Shown: positions 33,227 to 38,072 of the stretch, piece after piece
Layout: each line of letters starts with the position of its first letter
Position numbering within the stretch: the stretch's first letter is position 1
Assembly: GCA_001603955.1 (NCBI GenBank)
Contig: LVAA01000065.1
Coordinates: 1-38,072, forward strand
Source: Syntrophobacterales bacterium Delta_02
GTDB taxonomy: Bacteria; Desulfobacterota; Syntrophorhabdia; Syntrophorhabdales; Syntrophorhabdaceae
Direction of reading: 5' to 3'
DNA length: 38,072 nucleotides
Notes under the pieces: generated by a model
Database searches by the model: none
What the model was told of the DNA's origin: nothing
Seen by the model: the letters and a program-made list of their open reading frames with translations, nothing else
Program-made: the position numbers and the translations under genes

Positions 33227-34061
33227 GAAGATCACGGAACTCGAATTCCTCCTGTCATACGATATCCTGACACAGCTTACGGGCACGATGGAGCGAACGG
33301 GGTGTTCAGCGGCTGACATCATCGAACAGGCATTAAGGCGATTTATGTGCACGGGGAAGGAGGGCAACGCCGTCTATCTTTCCGCCCCGATAAACGCGCT
33401 CGTCGAAGGACTTTACGTGGAGAACACGACGATGGCCGAGGTCAGGCGGCATGGCGATTTCGGGCTCGGGACGTTCAACCATCTCGACGGGGAGATGCTC
33501 CTTCTCGACGGCAAGGCGTACCAGATACGGTCAGACGGGAACGTGTACGACGTCGGCGACGATGAAAGGTCGCCCTTTGCCTGCGTGACTTTCTTCAGCC
33601 CCGATACCTTCGACGATATCAACGAGGATTCCGGTGCCTCAAACCTTACCATCCTTCTCGACAGGCTCATACCATCCCGGAACATGCTCTACGCCATCCG
33701 TGTGGACGGCGTGTTCAGAAGCGTTCGATGCCGGGCGGCGTCGAGGTCGGAGAATTACACGCCCCTGGTCGAAGCCACCCGCGACCAGTCCGTCTTTGAC
33801 TTCCACGATGTGAAAGGGTGTCTTGCCGGGTTCTACACCCCGGCGTTCATGGCATCCCTCAATGCTCCCGGCTTCCATCTCCATTTTCTGACTGAGGACC
33901 GCCGCCGCGGCGGACACCTTATCGACTGTGCGCTCAAAGAGGTCCGCATAGGTATTCAGCATGTGCCGCGGCTGGAGGTGGGCCTGCCTGTGACCCTCGA
34001 CTATCTTACCGTGGACCTTACGCGGGACACGACCAGGGACCTGGAAAAAGCCGAGAAATGA
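33216..34061 (+). CDS. Alpha-acetolactate decarboxylase with N-terminal ribbon-helix-helix-like segment
   Basis: A 281-aa protein. Residues about 50-270 match alpha-acetolactate decarboxylase (BudA/AlsD), a zinc enzyme that makes acetoin: ALVEGLYVENTTMAEVRRHGDFGLGTFNHLDGEM, zinc ligands His221, His223, His234 (GFHLHFL...GGHLID), and residues matching the catalytic Glu93, Arg162 (AIRVDG) and Glu254 (LEVGLP). The first ~45 residues are extra: TELEFLLSYDILTQLTGTME RTGCSAADIIEQALRRF has the pattern of a ribbon-helix-helix/CopG domain. ATG 33216 follows GGGAAGAGGG. It overlaps pcnB and, by ATGA, the transporter gene. Confidence 0.85.
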   Translation: MASEKITELEFLLSYDILTQLTGTMERTGCSAADIIEQALRRFMCTGKEGNAVYLSAPINALVEGLYVENTTMAEVRRHGDFGLGTFNHLDGEMLLLDGKAYQIRSDGNVYDVGDDERSPFACVTFFSPDTFDDINEDSGASNLTILLDRLIPSRNMLYAIRVDGVFRSVRCRAASRSENYTPLVEATRDQSVFDFHDVKGCLAGFYTPAFMASLNAPGFHLHFLTEDRRRGGHLIDCALKEVRIGIQHVPRLEVGLPVTLDYLTVDLTRDTTRDLEKAEK

Positions 34062-34861
34062 CCGCCGTCTGGCTCAAGACCACCTTCCGGATAGCCAATA
34101 TGGACTGCTCTTCGGAGGAACAGCTGATAAGGATGAGCCTCGAGGGGATGCCCTCGGTACGGACCCTCGCCTTCGACATACCTAACCGGAAGCTGGAGGT
34201 ATATCACACGGGCCGTCCGGAGGAACTTCTGGAGCGCCTCGAGGGCCTTCACCTGGGGGCGTCCGTCGTTTCCTCGCGGGAGGAGCAGGCGCCGGCCGAT
34301 ACGGAAGCGGACCGTCTCCAGACCCGTATCCTGTGGCAGGTCCTTGTCATCAACGTTCTCTTCTTTGTAGTCGAGATGATCGCGGGTCTTATCGCGAGCT
34401 CCATGGGACTTGCCGCCGACAGCCTGGACATGCTCGCGGACGGCATAGTCTACGCCCTTGCACTGTTCGCCGTCGGAGGGGCCGCGGGCCGCAAGAGAAG
34501 GGTCGCGGGGATCGCCGGGTATTTCCAGGGGATACTGGGAGTGCTGGGGCTTGTCGAGGTCATCCACCGCTTTGTCGGGCGCGGTGAAACCCCCGATTTT
34601 CTCATGATGATCGTTGTCTCCGTCTTCGCCCTGGCCGCCAATGCCATCTGCGTGTTCCTCCTCCGGAGATCGAAGACCGAGGTCCACATGCGGGCGAGCC
34701 TGATATTCACTTCAATGGACGTGATAGCCAATCTCGGCGTGATCGTAGCAGGTGTTCTCGTCTATCTCACGAGATCGAACCTCCCCGACCTCGTGGTGGG
34801 ATCCATCGTCTTCATCCTCGTGCTGCAGGGAGCTTACAGGATACTGAGGCTGGCGAGGTAG
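34058..34861 (+). CDS. Cation diffusion facilitator-like transporter with N-terminal HMA domain
   Basis: 267 aa. Residues about 5-70 form a heavy-metal-associated-type domain with a single cysteine in place of CxxC (ANMDCSSEEQLIRMSLEGM). About six membrane helices follow from residue 88; ASSMGLAADSLDMLADGIVYALAL matches the TM2 metal-site region of CDF proteins, and HMRASLIFTSMDVIANLGVIVAG the TM5 region. It should export a divalent metal ion by exchange with protons; the metal is uncertain. The usual cytoplasmic C-terminal domain of CDFs is missing and the HMA-like domain sits at the N-terminus instead. The start overlaps the decarboxylase stop as ATGA. Confidence 0.82.
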   Translation: MTAVWLKTTFRIANMDCSSEEQLIRMSLEGMPSVRTLAFDIPNRKLEVYHTGRPEELLERLEGLHLGASVVSSREEQAPADTEADRLQTRILWQVLVINVLFFVVEMIAGLIASSMGLAADSLDMLADGIVYALALFAVGGAAGRKRRVAGIAGYFQGILGVLGLVEVIHRFVGRGETPDFLMMIVVSVFALAANAICVFLLRRSKTEVHMRASLIFTSMDVIANLGVIVAGVLVYLTRSNLPDLVVGSIVFILVLQGAYRILRLAR

Positions 34862-34865
34862 AAGA

Positions 34866-34986
34866 CGGTTTGAACAGCTTGAGCCGCTTGAACCGTTTGA
34901 AAGTTAAAGACTAAAGAACCTTTCCGTGAAACGGTTGCAGTCCATGGTGTTCGGGCTGTTCTGGAACGCTCAAGCGGCTCAAGCGG
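34866..34986. repeat. Second inverted repeat element of 9-nt units
   Basis: CGGTTTGAA, CAGCTTGAG, CCGCTTGAA, CCGTTTGAA (34866-34901) faces CTCAAGCGG, CTCAAGCGG (34969-34986). GCTTGAGCCGCTTG (34877-34890) is perfectly inverted at 34971-34984. The element fills the whole spacer between two convergent genes, so its RNA hairpin could serve both as a bidirectional terminator. Confidence 0.65.
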
Positions 34987-34987
34987 G

Positions 34988-35401
34988 TCACTTGACGGGG
35001 ATGATGGATTTCCAGATGGGAGGGAGGTAGCCGCTTTCTTCCCACATGTGGCCGGCCTGCTCGATGGAGATGCCCTGCGGTTCACAATGCCTGTCGTCCC
35101 GCTCTTTCGGTTTCAGCATCCGGCAGCCGTAAGGCCTTTCGGAAAAGGGCAGTTCACAGCCGTCCTCGCGGAGGAAGATGCAGCCCGTCCTCGCTTCGGG
35201 GTCCTTGTAATGCGGCCGGACGACACGCGCCATTACATGCTCGTCCAGGAGAAGGACGATGGTGTACTTGCCGCTGACCACCGCCGCCCTGACCGCCTCC
35301 GCCGATTCGAACTCCGATGGCAAACAGTGACCGGGCTGCAGCCGGCAGCAACTCCCCCCGCACCGCACACACATCTCCGTTTCGCGATAACCCTCTTCCA
35401 T
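34988..35401 (-). CDS. YkgJ-type cysteine cluster protein
   Basis: 137 aa with the CxxxCxxCC-like metal-binding signature of the YkgJ/UPF0153 family: MCVRCGGSCCRLQPGHC near the N-terminus and GCIFLREDGCELPFSERPYGCRML later. These proteins probably bind zinc or iron; their function is unknown. The ATG at 35401 has GGAGAGTG a few bases upstream, so the longer frame to 35449 was not used. It is convergent with the cation transporter across the 9-nt repeat element. Confidence 0.8.
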   Translation of the reverse strand: MEEGYRETEMCVRCGGSCCRLQPGHCLPSEFESAEAVRAAVVSGKYTIVLLLDEHVMARVVRPHYKDPEARTGCIFLREDGCELPFSERPYGCRMLKPKERDDRHCEPQGISIEQAGHMWEESGYLPPIWKSIIPVK

Positions 35402-35475
35402 GCTCACTCTCCACATGTCTATCCGACGCAGTGCGCCTGTTCCTTTCAACAGTCTGTTGGTGAAGTCCGTTTCAC

Positions 35476-35662
35476 CGTCATTCCGGCGAAGGCCGGAATC
35501 CAGGAGAGATTACTACTTCGGTATCACTCTACAGACTGTCGATGTCAGACCTTTATCTCTAACCATTATATTACCAATTTCCGGGCTTTGCTTCCGCCGC
35601 GAGCCGACTTTTCCTGGATGTCGCTTACGCGAGTAAAGATATCGGCCTTCGCCGGAATGACG
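35476..35662. mobile_element. MITE-like element with 20-bp perfect terminal inverted repeats
   Basis: CGTCATTCCGGCGAAGGCCG (35476-35495) recurs perfectly inverted at 35643-35662; the 147 bp between them are AT-rich and code for nothing. The left end itself can fold (CCGGCGAAGGCCGG). CGTCATTCCGGCG...-type palindromic ends are a common intergenic repeat in proteobacteria. No clear target duplication was found. The rest of the 35402-35727 spacer holds no gene. Confidence 0.6.
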
Positions 35663-35727
35663 ACAGGACACAAACCGAATCGGGAAGCGACGTTATCAAC
35701 GGCCTGTCAAGCGATTCAAACCGTCTC

Positions 35728-37188
35728 TTACTTTTCTTCCGTAGGTTTCACTTCGCTCTTCGTTTCCTCGCCCGTGTCCAGGCCCTGCGTCAAGGCATCC
35801 GCTTTCCCGACCCAGCCGCCGCCCATCGCCTTGTACAGGTTGACGATGGATATGAAGGCCGAGGCGTTTGTCTGCACGGCGCTCAGTTCAGCGGGGAAGA
35901 GCTGCTGCTGCGCGTTGAGCACAGTGAGGTAGGGCGTGTAGCCGCCGTTGTACTGGAGACTCGCCAGTCTCGCATATTCCTTGTAGGCTGTCACCTTTCT
36001 CTGTTCGGCTGCGAGCTGTTCCTGTACCTTCCGGCGGGCGATGAGGGCGTTCTCGGTATCGGCGAACGCGTTCTGTACCGCCTGCTGGTAGGCGTACAGA
36101 GCGGCCTTCCGCCCAGCCTCGGCCTGCCTGAATTGTCCCAGTATGCCCCCTCCCGTGAATATGGGGCCTGTGACGGTACCGGCGTAATTCCAGGCGGCAC
36201 TCGGGCCAATGAAGAGACTTGCAAGATCTTCGCTTGTCCATCCGGCGTTGCCCGTAAGGGATATCCTGGGGAAGAACTGTGCTTTCGCCGCCCCCATCTG
36301 GGCGTTTGCCGCGACGAGGTTCTGTTCAGCCTGAAGGACATCGGGACGACGCTCGAGAAGCTCCGAGGGCAGGCCTGCCGGGACGGGAGGCATTTTGAGC
36401 TCGGCCAGTTTCAGGCCCCGCTCGAGAGGCCCCGGGTTGCGGCCGAGGAGTATGCACAGGGCGTTCTCAGTCTGAGCGATCTGGACCTCGATCTGCGGTA
36501 TCTGCGACGCGGCGGTCTCGTACTGCGAACGTGCCTGCTCGACGGTCATGCCCGACACCTGGCCGTACTTGTTCTGCAATTCAAAGATCCTTACCGATTC
36601 CTTGTACGTTTTCAGGGTGTCATGGGCGATCACAAGCTGCTCGTCTAGGGCGCGAAGCTGGACGTACGTGGAGGCCACCTCGGCGGTCAGCGACAGGACT
36701 ACGCCCCGCCGCGCCTCCATGGTCGCGTACAGGCTGGCCCGGGCCGATTCCGTAAGGCGCCTCAGGCGTCCCCAGAGATCGATCTCCCAGGTCACTCCGC
36801 CGAGGGCCTGGTAATTGTTATAGGGGTTTTGGGTGGGCACGGTCAGGTTGTTCTTGGAAACCTGTGTCCGTTCCGCCGATCCATTGTACGATATCTGGGG
36901 GAAAAGAGCGGAGCGCGTTGTCATCAGGGTGCCCCCGGCCCGTTCAACGTTCGCGGCCGCTATCTTCACGTTCTTGTTGTTGACGAGTGCCTCGGCGATG
37001 TACTTTTCGAGAATGGGGTCGTTGAACTGTTTCCACCATTCGCTGTCGGCAGCCTCGGTCTTTCCCTCACCGTTCCCGTACCGGTAGGCCTGCGGAACGT
37101 CGATCTCCGGACGCCTGTAATCGGGGCCGATCGCGCATCCCGCCGCAAGAAGAGCTATCGCGAGAAGGAGGAGAATTCTCTTCATCAT
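35728..37188 (-). CDS. RND efflux outer-membrane lipoprotein, OprM/NodT family
   Basis: 486 aa, TolC-like outer-membrane channel. Signal with lipobox: MMKRILLLLAIALLAAGC, lipid-anchored Cys18, then AIGPDYRRPEIDVP, the classic start of NodT-family proteins. Two repeated outer membrane efflux domains follow: SEWWKQFNDPILEKYIAEAL and LAELKMPPVPAGLPSELLERRPDVLQAEQNL. It would form the exit duct for the RND pump encoded immediately upstream. The ATG pair at 37188/37185 begins one base after the pump gene's stop (37190), so the two are coupled; the upstream open frame is only the shadow of the pump gene. Confidence 0.9.
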   Translation of the reverse strand: MMKRILLLLAIALLAAGCAIGPDYRRPEIDVPQAYRYGNGEGKTEAADSEWWKQFNDPILEKYIAEALVNNKNVKIAAANVERAGGTLMTTRSALFPQISYNGSAERTQVSKNNLTVPTQNPYNNYQALGGVTWEIDLWGRLRRLTESARASLYATMEARRGVVLSLTAEVASTYVQLRALDEQLVIAHDTLKTYKESVRIFELQNKYGQVSGMTVEQARSQYETAASQIPQIEVQIAQTENALCILLGRNPGPLERGLKLAELKMPPVPAGLPSELLERRPDVLQAEQNLVAANAQMGAAKAQFFPRISLTGNAGWTSEDLASLFIGPSAAWNYAGTVTGPIFTGGGILGQFRQAEAGRKAALYAYQQAVQNAFADTENALIARRKVQEQLAAEQRKVTAYKEYARLASLQYNGGYTPYLTVLNAQQQLFPAELSAVQTNASAFISIVNLYKAMGGGWVGKADALTQGLDTGEETKSEVKPTEEK

Positions 37189-37189
37189 G

Positions 37190-38072
37190 TCAACCCTCCT
37201 CCTTATCGGGTGTCGTGCCGCCGGGCGATACGGGTTTCCCGGATACGCCGGAAGATCCCTTCTCCGGCACGAACTCTTTCTTGCCCGATTTCTCGGCCCA
37301 CCTGTCGAAGATGTAGAAGAAGAGGGGAACGTAGAGCATCGCCAGCGTTGTCTCGCCCAGCATGCCACCTATGATGCCGGTGCCGATGGAGTGCCGGGCG
37401 TTGGCGCCGGCGCCCGTGGCGATGGCGAGCGGCAGGACGCCGAAGATAAAGGCCAGCGAGGTCATGATGATGGGCCGCAGGCGCTGTTCACCTGCCTGGA
37501 TGGTGGCGTCCATGATGGAAAGGCCCTGCTTGCGAAGGTCCGCGGCGAAGGCAACGCGAAGGACCGCATTCTTCGCGCCGAGGCCGATAAGGACGAGGAG
37601 ACCTATCTGGAAATAGACGTCATTCTCAAGCCCCCGTACCCAGTTGAAGAAGAGGGCACCAAGGATGCCGAAGGGCACGGCCGTCATGACGGACCCGGGC
37701 ATGACCCAGGATTCGAACTGGGCCGCAAGGATGAGAAAGACTATGATGAGACCGAATATAAAAGCCGATGACGAGGTTCCTCCGGACTCCTTCTCCTGGT
37801 AGGCAAGGCCGGACCACGCGAATCCGTAGCCCTGCGGCAGAACCTCGGCCGCGACCTCCTCCATCGCCTTGATCGCCTCTCCCGAGGAACGGCCGACCGC
37901 GGCGCTGCCCGTGATCTGAGCGGCAGGGAAGCCGTTGAAACGGCTCATCAGGTCGGGTCCTGTCACGTACTGGGTCGTCACCACCGCGGAGAGCGGTACC
38001 ATCTCCTCGTTGTTCGATCTCGTGTAGAGCTTGGTAATGTCCTGAGGGCCCCTCCTGTAGGCCGCGTCGGAC
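37190..38072 (-). CDS. RND multidrug efflux transporter, C-terminal part (HAE1/AcrB type), cut by window edge
   Basis: The last ~293 codons of an inner-membrane proton-driven efflux pump. Typical segments: EEMVPLSAVVTTQYVTGP, YGFAWSGLAYQEKESGG, LAAQFESWVMPGSVM, IGLGAKNAVLRVAFAADLRKQG (TM10 with the conserved Lys), RLRPIIMTSLAFIFGVLPLAIATGAGANARHSIGTG and a short cytoplasmic tail. Full family members are about 1040 aa, so roughly 750 residues lie beyond position 38072. It is upstream of and coupled to the OprM-type gene; the membrane-fusion partner would be expected further right. Confidence 0.92.
   Translation of the reverse strand, partial: SDAAYRRGPQDITKLYTRSNNEEMVPLSAVVTTQYVTGPDLMSRFNGFPAAQITGSAAVGRSSGEAIKAMEEVAAEVLPQGYGFAWSGLAYQEKESGGTSSSAFIFGLIIVFLILAAQFESWVMPGSVMTAVPFGILGALFFNWVRGLENDVYFQIGLLVLIGLGAKNAVLRVAFAADLRKQGLSIMDATIQAGEQRLRPIIMTSLAFIFGVLPLAIATGAGANARHSIGTGIIGGMLGETTLAMLYVPLFFYIFDRWAEKSGKKEFVPEKGSSGVSGKPVSPGGTTPDKEEG

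Overview
The window reads as chromosomal DNA of a GC-rich strict anaerobe of the deltaproteobacterial type. The strongest clue is a five-gene operon (bamBCDEF, 23949-31694) for the core of a class II, tungsten-dependent benzoyl-CoA reductase, two genes of which are read through in-frame UGA codons as selenocysteine. Such operons are known from Geobacter, Syntrophus and Syntrophorhabdus-like aromatic degraders. I infer a syntrophic or respiratory aromatic-compound degrader close to Syntrophorhabdales, but no rRNA is present to prove it.

Layout. 1-631: a gene-poor edge with a leftward promoter over a 21-bp-period direct repeat. 632-2342: a nucleobase permease with an ATPase-like C-terminal domain and a one-base frameshift near its start. 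2468-4864: a leftward methyltransferase, then a hydrolase and a 2-hydroxyacid dehydrogenase that overlap by ATGA. 5062-8187: a rightward group with an APH/P-loop kinase fusion, a small FmdB-type zinc ribbon missed by simple ORF calling, an unknown protein and a J-domain protein. 8515-9660: a PAS-only protein. 9830-11530: a leftward CoA-disulfide-reductase/rhodanese flavoprotein. 11900-14554: an unknown soluble protein and an omptin-family outer-membrane protease. 14673-19370: a leftward periplasmic binding protein and a large hybrid histidine kinase.

19561-31694 is the metabolic heart. It holds a 61-aa winged-helix-like protein with a CQLGC tail, a divergent MoeA, a radical SAM/SPASM protein, a canonical MoeA (leftward), and then the bam operon behind a near-consensus sigma70 promoter with an inverted repeat across its -10 box. 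A plausible reading is that the two MoeA proteins and the radical SAM protein build or load the tungstopterin cofactor or mature BamB. BamB/BamC carry out ring reduction. BamD (HdrBC-like), BamE (tandem HdrA) and BamF (MvhD-like) feed low-potential electrons by flavin-based bifurcation. A clear intrinsic terminator closes the operon at 31726-31768.

31865-38072 is ordinary: a PcnB-like nucleotidyltransferase, an acetolactate decarboxylase with an extra N-terminal ribbon-helix-helix-like segment, an HMA-CDF cation transporter, a YkgJ-type cysteine cluster protein, and the outer-membrane and inner-membrane parts of an RND efflux pump (the latter cut by the window edge). Two intergenic spacers carry a distinctive inverted repeat built from 9-nt units, and a third holds a 187-bp MITE-like element with perfect 20-bp ends.
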